The translations under genes and the position numbers were made by a program. From contig CALETH010000070.1 of NCBI GenBank assembly GCA_937920105.1, positions 73,486 through 137,485 on the forward strand: DNA of 64,000 bases, read 5' to 3'. This document shows positions 1 to 9,063 of this stretch, one piece after another; position 1 is the stretch's first letter; each line of letters starts with the position of its first letter. This DNA comes from an uncultured Bacteroidota bacterium. Its GTDB lineage: Bacteria > Bacteroidota > Ignavibacteria > UBA10030 > UBA8401. The notes below the pieces were generated by a model, which did no database searches, had not been told where the DNA came from, and saw nothing but the letters and a program-made list of their open reading frames with translations.

Positions 1-821
1 TCAAAATGCACTCACCAAGTTATTTTCCTGCAGATGTACAATTCACCATAGTTGCCCAACATCAAGGCATTAATGGAAACACTATTTTAAAATCTCCAGC
101 AGGTAATGGTGGATTAAATGATAGTTATCGATTGATAGAAGGTGATACTACAATTATTGTTCTTGATAAAAATAATAGCACTATTGATAAATTTTTCTCA
201 CAATTTTTTACTGGAGGAAAAATTTCTCTTCCCGATAAATTTTTAGTGTACGCAAATGCCACAATTTTTCCGCAAGATTTATATGCAAATCCATTGTTAG
301 TTGGTCATCTTCGCAATGGTGATAGTATTTATACAACGGTAGAATTTACGGTTCCTATGCGTGTTGGTGTAAGTAATGGTTCTTACAGAGATACAGTCTC
401 GTTTGACCCGGACATAAGTTCTTCTATCAAAGAAGGAAAAATGGATTTTTATTTTGAAAATAAGTTTCCTTCAGATTTTGATTTTTCTGTACAATTTTTT
501 AAAGCATTACAAGGTGATATTACAAAACCAGATACAAGAGAAGTAATTCTTTCATTTCCTCAAAAAGTGAATGACCCTAAAGTGTACCCACCAATCAGCG
601 TTAAAGCAGATGTTACACCAGAACGAAAAGGTGTAAAGGGATATACTTATACAACACTCACTCGGGAAGAAACAGAAAAACTACTTTCTGCTCGTTTTAT
701 GATACTAGATTTTAAAATGAAAACAGTTGGTAATGGACCACCAGTAAAATTTACTAAAGTAGATAAATTAAGAATTAAGTCGATTGTTTATTTAAAATAT
801 TTAGTAAAATCAGAACAATGA
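1..821 (+). CDS. C-terminal part of a putative surface lipoprotein (copy A1, cut by window edge)
   Basis: The frame is open from the window edge; the codon before the first ATG (position 6) is Lys, matching the paralogue at 2400-4601, so this is the 3' end of a longer gene and that ATG is internal. The visible 271 residues align closely with residues 465-733 of the paralogue. The stop overlaps the next start in ATGA, so the two genes are translationally coupled. The function is not recognised. Together with the next gene it forms one unit of a tandem duplication. Confidence 0.8.
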   Translation, partial: KMHSPSYFPADVQFTIVAQHQGINGNTILKSPAGNGGLNDSYRLIEGDTTIIVLDKNNSTIDKFFSQFFTGGKISLPDKFLVYANATIFPQDLYANPLLVGHLRNGDSIYTTVEFTVPMRVGVSNGSYRDTVSFDPDISSSIKEGKMDFYFENKFPSDFDFSVQFFKALQGDITKPDTREVILSFPQKVNDPKVYPPISVKADVTPERKGVKGYTYTTLTREETEKLLSARFMILDFKMKTVGNGPPVKFTKVDKLRIKSIVYLKYLVKSEQ

Positions 822-2239
822 AGCAAAAAATAACATTTTATATTTGTTGTGTAATAATATTTCCTTCTTTAATATTTGCCAATCAAAATTCATCACCGCG
901 TCTAATGGGAACAGCACGAACGTTTACTGCCCTTTCTCGCGGACTTGATGCTATGGGAACAAACCCTGCCAACCTTGCCTTAGATGATAGAGGAAGCACG
1001 GTAACCTTTCATTTTCTACCATTAGGCTTTCGAGTGGGCAGTGATATTTTTAGATATGATGTCTACAATAAATACTTTACTGGTACCGGAGAAAAAGATA
1101 GCACGGGAAAACGTTCTTCATATATTCTTTCTGATGAAGATAAATCTGTTTTGAAAGATGAAATATTATATGACAACGTTTCTTTTACACAAGCCAATGC
1201 AGAAATTAATTTTTTCGGATTAAATGTACAAAGCGGAGATTTTGGGATTGGATTTTCTGTCCAAGAAAGAATAGGAGCAAATCTTAATTTAGATAAAGGT
1301 TATATAGATATTGTATTTTCTGGTTTAGATAGTATAAGTTCTAACCATAGTCTCAGCCGAACACTTATAAGAGCTTCGTGGCTGCGAGAATATAATTTTT
1401 CTACTGCTTATAATCTTACCACAGAATCCGAAACATTTCCTAAACTTGCACTTGGTGTAGGAGTAAAGTACATACAAGGATTTGCCTATTTTGGTACACA
1501 ATACTTTGCCGGAAATATTATCCATACAGTTAATAATCCTCAAGATACTATTACAGATATTAATAATGTAAGTTCTTCTGTGCAAGGAAATCTTCGTGTA
1601 TTACAATTTCGTTCTGGAATTTCTTTAGATGGCATAAGAGGACCATTTCCTACTCCTGCGGGTAAAGGTATAGGAATAGATATTGGAATTACTGCAAAAG
1701 TTGAAGATGCATTTTATGTTGCTGCAAGCCTTGTAGATATAGGAAGAATAAAGTGGGAAAAAAATCCTAAAGTATTTAAAGTAGAAGGAGATTTTTATTT
1801 TGATGGGAATCTTTTTGAACAAGTCGACAGCCTTCAAAATTTTTTCAAAGGAGAAGAACGAGATACAACCACATTTTTTTCTTTTCTTCCTACCGCCTTA
1901 CATCTTGGAGGAATGTGGTCTGTTCACAAAAGTACAGAAGATTTTTCTGGTGAACTTACGCTTGCAATGGATGTTCATATTGGATTTAATGATGAACCGG
2001 GAAATTCCAGAGTGCCAAGAATTTCTTTTGGTGCAGAGTATATTCCAATAGGTTTTTTTGCCTTACGAACAGGTTTTCTTTTTGGAGGAAGAGAACGTTT
2101 CAACTGGTCAATAGGAACAGGGCTTCGTTTTGGAAATACATTTGATATAGATATTGCAACAGAAAATATAGGAATACTACTTAATCCTAACAGTTTTCAT
2201 AGTGCTTCCATAAGTTTAGGAATGCGTTGGAGGATATAA
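818..2239 (+). CDS. Outer-membrane beta-barrel-like protein, DUF5723-like (copy B1)
   Basis: The 473-residue protein begins with a Sec signal peptide (cleavage near residue 21, after IFA) and then a segment SSPRLMGTARTFTALSRG followed by NPANLAL, which recalls the DUF5723/PorV-like barrel proteins of Bacteroidota and Ignavibacteria. Alternating hydrophobic strands continue to a C-terminal MRWRI, with an aromatic near the end as in barrel proteins. It overlaps the preceding lipoprotein gene by 4 nt and has a close paralogue at 4610-6034. The family name is from memory; the outer-membrane location is inferred. Confidence 0.6.
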   Translation: MKQKITFYICCVIIFPSLIFANQNSSPRLMGTARTFTALSRGLDAMGTNPANLALDDRGSTVTFHFLPLGFRVGSDIFRYDVYNKYFTGTGEKDSTGKRSSYILSDEDKSVLKDEILYDNVSFTQANAEINFFGLNVQSGDFGIGFSVQERIGANLNLDKGYIDIVFSGLDSISSNHSLSRTLIRASWLREYNFSTAYNLTTESETFPKLALGVGVKYIQGFAYFGTQYFAGNIIHTVNNPQDTITDINNVSSSVQGNLRVLQFRSGISLDGIRGPFPTPAGKGIGIDIGITAKVEDAFYVAASLVDIGRIKWEKNPKVFKVEGDFYFDGNLFEQVDSLQNFFKGEERDTTTFFSFLPTALHLGGMWSVHKSTEDFSGELTLAMDVHIGFNDEPGNSRVPRISFGAEYIPIGFFALRTGFLFGGRERFNWSIGTGLRFGNTFDIDIATENIGILLNPNSFHSASISLGMRWRI

Positions 2240-2399
2240 AAAGATGAAAAAATAAACCAAGTGTTTAATAATAAGCCACTTATTTGTGTGATGATTATTA
2301 TAACGTTGAAATTTGTACAATTTGTGCGTTATAAGTTTGGCATAATTCTTGTCATATACATCACTATAAATAAGAATTTATTCATTAGCCGCTTTTTTT

Positions 2400-4601
2400 A
2401 TGTTTTCATTATTAAAAACTTCGTTCAGAAAAAAACAGAAACATTTTCTGTTGGTTGTAATACCATTAATAATTTCAACCTCTTTTCACTGCATTAAAAC
2501 ACCGCTGGAACCAATTCTACCAACATGGGATGTTCCGCTCTCATTTCAAGTAATAGATAAAACCTATTCAGTTCAAGAACTATTAGATAAAGATACAAAT
2601 TTTTATACTGTACCTACTGGAGAAGTAGTGTATCATCCCGAAACACCAAAAACAAGTCCAACACCAATAACATTCCCGAATGTAAATCCTTTCCCAGGAA
2701 AAATCGTTAACAAATTAGATTTAGTTCCATTTAACATTCCTGCAATACAAACACTGGGATTTTCATTTCAAGACCTTGTAGATAAAGCACCACCCACAAC
2801 TCCATGGGTTGGTGGAGAACAAACATTTTCTCACACACAAACAATTATTAGTGATACCAATGCTTATGAGTATATCAATTTTAAAGAAGGAAGAATAAAT
2901 CTTACAGTTACTAATGCCTTTAACTTTGATATAGATTTTTCACAAGTTTCTCCTAATAATGGAGTTGTTATAAAAAATGAATCAGACCAATCTATAGTGG
3001 GATTTTTTGATGTGGGACAAGTTTCGGCAAATACTTCAAAAACAGTTTCTGTTTCCTTAACAGGGAAAACAATGTACGCAGTTTTACAAGTAGCATTTTC
3101 TGCAAAAACATTGAACCTTAATGGAAAAAAAATAGATTCACAAGCAAAACTTTCTTTTGCAACTTCTATTGATGGAGGAACGCAAAATACTTCTGCAAAA
3201 GTACACGCCGCAAAAGTACAGTTAGTAAATAATTTTCCATCAGTAAATTTTAGTGATTCCCATACTCTTGATTCTGCATTTCTTAAACGAGCAGAATTTC
3301 GTTCCGGCTCTTTTGATATAAAAATCACCAGTCATATTCCTGTAGATATTGTCTTATCATTTTCTTCAAAAGAATTTATTGAAAAATCTACTGGAAAAAG
3401 TTTTAGATTAAAAGATAACTTTGGTATCCCTCAAGATTCAATTACAATTCCAGCAGGTACAACCTATCAACAACGAATGAATATTTCTGATTATGTTATT
3501 CAATCCCAAGAAAAATTCGGTAACGATACTCTTCCAGTTGATAACATTAGTTTTTATTCAAACTTCAAAACCATCATAAAAAATAACGAAAAAATACTTA
3601 TCAGCGAAGAAGACTCTCTTACTGTAGAAATTATCCCAGTAGAATTTCCCTATGTTCTTGATAACATTGTGGGAAAACTAAAACCTACAATTTTTGATTT
3701 AAGTGATACTGTTGATGTAAACTTAGGAAAATTGGGAGAAAAAATAACGGTAGATAGTATCACCTTTGAAAACATTTCTACAGTGATAAAAATGTACTCA
3801 CCAAGTTCTTTTCCAGCAGATGTACAATTTACCATAGTTGCTCAACATCAAGGAATGAATGGAAATGTTGTTCTTAAATCTCCATCAGGTAATGGCGGAT
3901 TAAATGGTGCTTATCGGTTGGTAGAAGGTGATACTACCACAATTGTTTTAAATAAAAATAATAGCACTATTGACAAATTTTTCTCACAATTTTTTACTGG
4001 AGGAAAAATTTCTCTTCCCGATAAATTTTTAATATATGCTAATGCTACAGTTTTTCCACAAGATATTTACACAAATCCATCAACTGTTGGGTATCTTCAC
4101 AATGGCGATAGCATTTATACAACATTAGAATTTGCAATTCCCATAAATGTTGGTATAAGCAATGCTTCATATAGAGATACAGTATCCTTTGACCCCGAAA
4201 TCAGTTCTTCTATCAAAGAAGGAAAAATAGATTTTTATTTTGAAAATAAATTTCCCTTTGAGTTTGATTTTTCTTTACGCTTTTTTAAAGCACAACAAAA
4301 TGATAGCACAAAACCCGATACAAAAGAAGTAGTTCTTTCATTTCCTCAAAAAATAAATGACCCCAAAGTCTATCCTGCACTTGGTGTTAAAGGAGACACT
4401 ACACCAGAACGAAAAGGTATGAAAGGATATACGTACGTCAATCTTACTTTAGAAGAAGCAAAAAAACTAACTTCTGCCCGTTTTATGGCATTAGATTTTA
4501 GAATGAAAACCGTTGGTAATGGACCACCAGTTAAATTTACTAAAGTAGATAAGTTAAGAATTAAAGCAATTGCTAATCTTAAATATGAAGTAAAACAATA
4601 A
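2400..4601 (+). CDS. Putative surface lipoprotein, full-length copy A2
   Basis: The 733-residue protein has a basic N-terminus, a hydrophobic stretch (about residues 16-29) and Cys31, followed by TPLEPILPTWDVPLS, a layout I associate with lipoproteins of this bacterial group; the lipobox (SFHC) is not canonical. The rest is rich in beta-type sequence with no enzyme motif. Residues 465-733 match the partial gene at the window start. The next gene follows after 8 nt, so the pair probably acts together at the outer membrane. Function unknown. Confidence 0.65.
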   Translation: MFSLLKTSFRKKQKHFLLVVIPLIISTSFHCIKTPLEPILPTWDVPLSFQVIDKTYSVQELLDKDTNFYTVPTGEVVYHPETPKTSPTPITFPNVNPFPGKIVNKLDLVPFNIPAIQTLGFSFQDLVDKAPPTTPWVGGEQTFSHTQTIISDTNAYEYINFKEGRINLTVTNAFNFDIDFSQVSPNNGVVIKNESDQSIVGFFDVGQVSANTSKTVSVSLTGKTMYAVLQVAFSAKTLNLNGKKIDSQAKLSFATSIDGGTQNTSAKVHAAKVQLVNNFPSVNFSDSHTLDSAFLKRAEFRSGSFDIKITSHIPVDIVLSFSSKEFIEKSTGKSFRLKDNFGIPQDSITIPAGTTYQQRMNISDYVIQSQEKFGNDTLPVDNISFYSNFKTIIKNNEKILISEEDSLTVEIIPVEFPYVLDNIVGKLKPTIFDLSDTVDVNLGKLGEKITVDSITFENISTVIKMYSPSSFPADVQFTIVAQHQGMNGNVVLKSPSGNGGLNGAYRLVEGDTTTIVLNKNNSTIDKFFSQFFTGGKISLPDKFLIYANATVFPQDIYTNPSTVGYLHNGDSIYTTLEFAIPINVGISNASYRDTVSFDPEISSSIKEGKIDFYFENKFPFEFDFSLRFFKAQQNDSTKPDTKEVVLSFPQKINDPKVYPALGVKGDTTPERKGMKGYTYVNLTLEEAKKLTSARFMALDFRMKTVGNGPPVKFTKVDKLRIKAIANLKYEVKQ

Positions 4602-4609
4602 TAATACTT

Positions 4610-6034
4610 ATGAAAACAATATTACTACATCTCGCTTATTTTACGATTGCATTTTTCTCTTTATCAAATGCTAATCAAAATTCATCACCACGCTTAATGG
4701 GAACAGCACGTACATTTACCGCTCTCTCTCGCGGACTTGATGCCATAGGAACAAACCCCGCCAATCTTTCTTTAGATGATAGAGGAAGTACAGTAACATT
4801 TCAACTCCTCCCTTTGGGAATAAACATCAGCAGCGATTTTACCTACGGCTTTTACAATAAATATTTTGTTGGAGTAGAAAGCGATAGCAATGGAGGAAAA
4901 CGTACACCGTTATTTCTTTCTGAAGAAGATAAAAAAAACTTAACCGATGAAGTATTTTTTAATGATGTTTCTTATACACGAGTCAATGCAGAAATTAATT
5001 TTTTTGGATTGAATGTACAGAGTGGGGGTTTTGGTGTTGGAGTTTTAATCCGAGAACGATTAGACGCAAAAATAAATTTAGATAAGGATTATTTCAACCT
5101 TGTTTTTGCTGGCTTAGATACAGCAAAATCAGAATACAGTTTTAATAATACAATGATGAAAGCATCATGGTTGCGAGAATATAATTTTTCTACGGCATAT
5201 AATATTACAATACCATCTGAAACATTTCCCAATATTGCACTTGGTGTAGGAGTAAAGTACATACAAGGTTTTGCCTATTTTGGTACGCAATATTTTTCTG
5301 GAAATATTACTCAAACCATTACTAATCCTCAAGATACTAGTATAGATATAAATAATGTTGGTGCTTCCATAAAAGGAAATCTTCATGCACTACAACTTCG
5401 CTCCGGAATTTCCCAAACAGAATTAGAATCCATGAATCCACTTCCCACCCCCGCTGGTAAAGGTATAGGAATAGATATTGGAATTACGGCAAAAATTAAA
5501 AAAGCATTCTATGTTTCTGCAAGTATTATAGATATAGGAAAAATACAGTGGGAAAAAAATACAAAAGCATTCATAGCAGAAGGAGAATTTAATTTTGAAG
5601 GAAGTATCTTTGAACAAGTAGATAGTCTTAAAAAATTTTTCAAAGGAGAACAAAAAGATACCACAGCATTTTTTTCCTCACTTCCTACGGCGTTACATCT
5701 TGGAACAATGTGGGCTGTTCACAACAGCGTAGAAAGTTTTCCTGGTAAATTTACATTAGCAGCAGATGCTCATTTTGGATTTAATGATGAACCGGGAAAT
5801 TCTAAAATTGCAAAAATTTCTTTTGGTGCAGAATATCTTCCTATAGATTTTTTTGCTTTGCGAACAGGAATTCTTTTGGGAGGTAGAGAACGTTTCAATT
5901 GGTCCGTAGGAGTAGGATTACATTTTGGAAATGCAGTTGATATTGATGTTGCAACAGAAAACATAGGTATACTACTCAATCCTGATGATTTTCGTAGTCT
6001 TTCATTAATATTTGGAATACGTTGGAGGATATAA
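4610..6034 (+). CDS. Outer-membrane beta-barrel-like protein, DUF5723-like (copy B2)
   Basis: The 474-residue protein is a close paralogue of the one at 818-2239 and ends with the same GIRWRI-type terminus. Signal peptide cleavage is expected near residue 22, before NQNSSPRL. The shared block SSPRLMGTARTFTALSRG is almost unchanged, whereas the loop around residues 85-110 differs, as expected for exposed loops. It lies 8 nt after the lipoprotein gene. A transport or surface-assembly role is possible but nothing shows a substrate. Confidence 0.6.
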   Translation: MKTILLHLAYFTIAFFSLSNANQNSSPRLMGTARTFTALSRGLDAIGTNPANLSLDDRGSTVTFQLLPLGINISSDFTYGFYNKYFVGVESDSNGGKRTPLFLSEEDKKNLTDEVFFNDVSYTRVNAEINFFGLNVQSGGFGVGVLIRERLDAKINLDKDYFNLVFAGLDTAKSEYSFNNTMMKASWLREYNFSTAYNITIPSETFPNIALGVGVKYIQGFAYFGTQYFSGNITQTITNPQDTSIDINNVGASIKGNLHALQLRSGISQTELESMNPLPTPAGKGIGIDIGITAKIKKAFYVSASIIDIGKIQWEKNTKAFIAEGEFNFEGSIFEQVDSLKKFFKGEQKDTTAFFSSLPTALHLGTMWAVHNSVESFPGKFTLAADAHFGFNDEPGNSKIAKISFGAEYLPIDFFALRTGILLGGRERFNWSVGVGLHFGNAVDIDVATENIGILLNPDDFRSLSLIFGIRWRI

Positions 6035-6086
6035 GTTAAAAATCAGAATGTAGAATTCATAAGTGAGAATGGATAAATTTATAAAG

Positions 6087-6140
6087 TCCCCTCTTAAGCG
6101 ATGGACTTTGCGAAAGCGAGAGGGGATTTAGGGGTGTGTC
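6087..6140. repeat. Dispersed palindrome, family E
   Basis: TCCCCTCT at 6087-6094 pairs with AGAGGGGA at 6119-6126 and is followed by a G-rich tail (TTTAGGGGTG). A related element with the same arms and tail lies at 52517-52553. It sits in the gap after the duplicated barrel gene and could fold as a hairpin in RNA, but it lacks a clean T-run, so I call it an intergenic repeat rather than a terminator. Confidence 0.6.
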
Positions 6141-6187
6141 AAAACAAATAATTAAGTTGTGTTTGTCAGTGAAATTTATAGTAAGTC

Positions 6188-6216
6188 TTGACAAACAACA
6201 AATCTTAAAGTATATT
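6188..6216 (+). promoter_or_regulatory. Sigma-70-type promoter of the cobalamin locus
   Basis: TTGACA at 6188-6193 and TATATT at 6211-6216 are separated by exactly 17 nt. The -10 box ends 40 nt before the ATG of the DUF6580 gene. This is the cleanest promoter in the window and is of the TTGACA/TATAAT type rather than the Bacteroides TTTG type. Confidence 0.6.
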
Positions 6217-6256
6217 TTAACCCCAACCATTCACATTTCATCGTAAGGAAAAATTT

Positions 6257-6778
6257 ATGAATTCCAGAACATCACAATATGTATTAGCATTCATACTCAT
6301 ATTTTCTGCAGCACTTTCGCGATTATTACCACATCCACTAAACTTTACACCAATAGCCGCGATGGCATTATTTGGTGGAATATATTTAGATAAAAAATTT
6401 GCATTTATTCTTCCATTTATTGCATTACTTATCACTGATTACATTATAGGATTTTATAGTGGTGCATATTGGGTGTATGGAAGTTTTGCTCTTATAGGAG
6501 TATTAGGTTTATGGTTGAAAAATTATAAAAATATTCCGGCAATAATTGGTGGAACATTTGCCAGTTCGATATTATTTTTTATCATTACAAATTTTGGAGT
6601 GTGGTTTAGTGGAACAATGTACACTAAAAATTTTTCCGGATTAATGGAATGCTACATTGCTGCCATACCATTTTTCCGAAACACCGTTGTAGGGGATTTA
6701 TTTTATGTTGGTGTTTTGTTTGGAGTGTATGAATTGATAACAAAACTATTAGCAAAAAACTCAGTAGTAAAAGTTTAA
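6257..6778 (+). CDS. DUF6580 integral membrane protein, putative cobalamin-related transporter component
   Basis: The 173-residue protein has about five hydrophobic segments. Its N-terminal pattern (SRLLPHPLNFTPIAAMALFGG, then ALLITDYIIGFY) is characteristic of the DUF6580 family, small membrane proteins that resemble S-components of ECF vitamin transporters. The ATG has an AAGG Shine-Dalgarno about 8 nt upstream and follows a strong sigma-70 promoter. The gene ends just before a cobalamin riboswitch that leads into a BtuB-like receptor, so a role in corrinoid or cobalt acquisition is likely from context but unproven. Confidence 0.65.
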   Translation: MNSRTSQYVLAFILIFSAALSRLLPHPLNFTPIAAMALFGGIYLDKKFAFILPFIALLITDYIIGFYSGAYWVYGSFALIGVLGLWLKNYKNIPAIIGGTFASSILFFIITNFGVWFSGTMYTKNFSGLMECYIAAIPFFRNTVVGDLFYVGVLFGVYELITKLLAKNSVVKV

Positions 6779-6789
6779 TAATATAACGA

Positions 6790-6950
6790 TGTATTGGTGT
6801 TCCGATTTTTATCGGAATGAAAAGGGAACTCTGTGAAAATCAGAGGCTGACCCGCAACTGTAAGTAGTAACAGAAAAAAATTTCACTGTTCATAAAACGG
6901 GAAGAAATTTTTCCAACAGAAACTACAAGCCAGGAGACCTGCCAATATAA
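6790..6950 (+). ncRNA. Cobalamin riboswitch aptamer
   Basis: The conserved core is present: GGGAACTCTGTGAAAATCAG from about 6825, then GCTGACCCGCAACTGTA near 6846-6862, and the B12 box GCCAGGAGACCTGCC at 6929-6943. The aptamer starts about 12 nt after the DUF6580 stop and precedes a TonB-dependent receptor gene. A small hairpin follows (6960-6985) with loop TCGGGGAATG, which may be the L13-type kissing loop and also contains the antiterminator strand. Confidence 0.93.
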
Positions 6951-6968
6951 AAAATCATTATCACCTTC

Positions 6969-7039
6969 GGGGAATGAGGTTGATAAAGAATAGTATTATT
7001 TCATTCCCCCAAGTATTTTTCTTTGGGGATTTTTATTTT
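6969..7039 (+). terminator. Riboswitch expression platform: antiterminator and Rho-independent terminator
   Basis: GGGGAATGA (6969-6977) can pair perfectly with TCATTCCCC (7001-7009). The competing hairpin pairs CCCCCAAG (7006-7013) with CTTTGGGG (7021-7028), with one bulge, and is followed by ATTTTTATTTT. The two stems share 7006-7009 and so exclude each other. The expected logic is that cobalamin binding favours the terminator and lowers receptor expression. Confidence 0.75.
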
Positions 7040-7080
7040 GTACATACAAAAAATATTTTCTGTATCATTGATAAATAACC

Positions 7081-7110
7081 GTCATTCCCGCATGCTTTTA
7101 GCGGGAATCC
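7081..7110. repeat. Dispersed palindrome, family A, at the start of the receptor gene
   Basis: The element reads GTCATTCCCG, a short spacer, then AGCGGGAATCC. It carries the arms shared by all family-A repeats in this window. The likely ATG of the TonB-dependent receptor (7092) lies inside the spacer, so the repeat encodes the first residues of the signal peptide. Confidence 0.75.
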
Positions 7111-9023
7111 ACATAATATTTTTCTTTATCCCCTCCCTCATCTTTGCCCAAGAACAAACAGATTCACTACATTACCAACTTAATGAAGTCCTTGTAAGCG
7201 GATTACGCATTCCCACCACAAAACAACAAGCCCCCTCATCATTAGAAATTATTTCTTTAGAAAAATCAACAACGCAATCTCTCGGAAATATTCTTCAACA
7301 AACATCGGGAATTTTTTTGAAATCCTATGGAGGTGGAAGTGCAATACAAACAATTTCTTCCCGAGGAATGGGTGCAGAATATACACTTATTCTTGTGGAT
7401 GGACAACGATTAACAAATTTCCAAAATGGACTTGTTGATTTTGGAATTATTTCTACAAACAACATCGAAAAAATTGAAATTGCTAAAGGCGGATATTCTG
7501 CATTGTTTGGTGCGGATGCTGTTGGTGGAATCATTAATATTATTACTAAAAAACCAACAGACACTTTACAATTTTTTGGTGGAATTGGAATTGGTTCGGA
7601 AAAATTTCAACAATATACAGCAAGTATAAGTGGAGGAAATTCCAGTATTCAATGGAGAAGTGATTTTTCAAAAAAACAAAGTAACGAAAACCACCAATAT
7701 TATTATAATAGTGGTGTAGAAAAAACACTGTTAACACGAAAAGGTACACAATATAATATTATACAGTTTAATAATAAATTAAATATTGGTATAGATGAAA
7801 ATATTAAATCTTTTTTTAGTGGAATCTATGAATACGCTGATAGAGGTTCGCCAGCAGCAGTAACAAACCCTAACCCAATAAGTTCTGCTTTTCTTATCGA
7901 TAAAAACTTTCATACACAGGGTGGAATAGAATGGACTATTTCTCCAGCGCTACAGTTTTCAACAAACACAGCGTTTCACTATACCAAACAAACTTACAAT
8001 GATTCATTATTAATCATTAATGGAAATCCATTACACAGTTATTATGATAACAAATTGTTCTCCATCACACCGCAAATTTATTATTCTATTTCATCATTTC
8101 ACACAATAATAGCAGGAATAGAATTTGTTCACGCTTCTATTGTAAGTAATGAAGTGAAAAATAAAAATCGTGAACAATACAGCGCATTTATATCATCAAA
8201 AAATTTTGTTGATATTCATGAAATTACGGAAATCATTTTTTATCCATCAATACGATTTGATAAAATTTCTGATGTTAGCAAAGAACTAACACCAAAATTA
8301 GGAGCAAATGTTGGATTTAAAAATTTTTCGTATCTACGGTTACGTGCAAGTTATGGAAATAATTTTCGTGTACCAACCTTTAATGATTTGTATTGGAAAG
8401 AGGGTGGAAGCCCAAAATTAAAACCCGAATATTCCCAAAGTTTTGATTGTGGAATTATTTCATCGATAGATTTTTTAGGAAATGTTGATATAGAAGCAAA
8501 TTATTTTTCTATCAATACAAAAGATAGAATTTTATGGAAACCAACACAAAGTGGAATATGGTCTCCAACAAACATCAGTAAAGTTCTTTCACAAGGGATA
8601 GAGTTGCAAACTCGTTGGAATGTATGGAATGATAATATTGCACTATCATATTCTTATACATTGATGAACACGCTGAAAAAAAGTTTAGATTTTTTTAATG
8701 ATGCAACATTTAATAAACAATTACCATACACACCACAAGAACTTGCAACAGTACAAGTAACTGGAAAATATGAAAATATTTTTTGCGGAATTTCACATCG
8801 TTATATAGGATTTCGCTATACAACGGAAAATAATGATGCTCACTTTATTCTTTCCTCGTTTCATGTTGCTGATGTAAATATTGGAACGAATATCTTCTTT
8901 GAAAACGTTTTTGTAAAAATACAATGTGCTGTAGATAATATTTTCAATACGGATTATCAAATAATTCAATCATACCCAATGCCGTTACGAACATATAAAA
9001 TTTTTTTCAATATAGAATATTAA
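7092..9023 (+). CDS. btuB: TonB-dependent cobalamin receptor, BtuB-like
   Basis: This is an outer-membrane corrinoid importer. The mature protein starts after a signal peptide ending IFAQ; a plug domain follows with LNEVLVSGLRIP, DGQRL and GADAVGGIINIITK, then a 22-strand-type barrel ending in the TonB-receptor pattern VDNIFNTDYQ and a final Tyr. I chose ATG 7092 because it opens a normal signal peptide; a TTG at 7023 would lie inside the riboswitch terminator. No clear ribosome site precedes either. The upstream cobalamin riboswitch and the downstream BtuG-like gene support the B12 assignment. Confidence 0.85.
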   Translation: MLLAGIHIIFFFIPSLIFAQEQTDSLHYQLNEVLVSGLRIPTTKQQAPSSLEIISLEKSTTQSLGNILQQTSGIFLKSYGGGSAIQTISSRGMGAEYTLILVDGQRLTNFQNGLVDFGIISTNNIEKIEIAKGGYSALFGADAVGGIINIITKKPTDTLQFFGGIGIGSEKFQQYTASISGGNSSIQWRSDFSKKQSNENHQYYYNSGVEKTLLTRKGTQYNIIQFNNKLNIGIDENIKSFFSGIYEYADRGSPAAVTNPNPISSAFLIDKNFHTQGGIEWTISPALQFSTNTAFHYTKQTYNDSLLIINGNPLHSYYDNKLFSITPQIYYSISSFHTIIAGIEFVHASIVSNEVKNKNREQYSAFISSKNFVDIHEITEIIFYPSIRFDKISDVSKELTPKLGANVGFKNFSYLRLRASYGNNFRVPTFNDLYWKEGGSPKLKPEYSQSFDCGIISSIDFLGNVDIEANYFSINTKDRILWKPTQSGIWSPTNISKVLSQGIELQTRWNVWNDNIALSYSYTLMNTLKKSLDFFNDATFNKQLPYTPQELATVQVTGKYENIFCGISHRYIGFRYTTENNDAHFILSSFHVADVNIGTNIFFENVFVKIQCAVDNIFNTDYQIIQSYPMPLRTYKIFFNIEY

Positions 9024-9063
9024 ACTATACTTCATTCATTTAATTTTAAGAAAGGATTCACCA

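Noticed and set aside
1325..1837. Minus-strand frames inside the first barrel-protein gene
   Set aside because: They recur at equivalent positions in the duplicated copy only because the plus-strand gene is duplicated; the translations are low complexity.
2261..2497. 78-residue plus-strand frame before the full-length lipoprotein gene
   Set aside because: It overlaps the start of the lipoprotein gene in another frame, has no ribosome site and a composition typical of AT-rich non-coding DNA.
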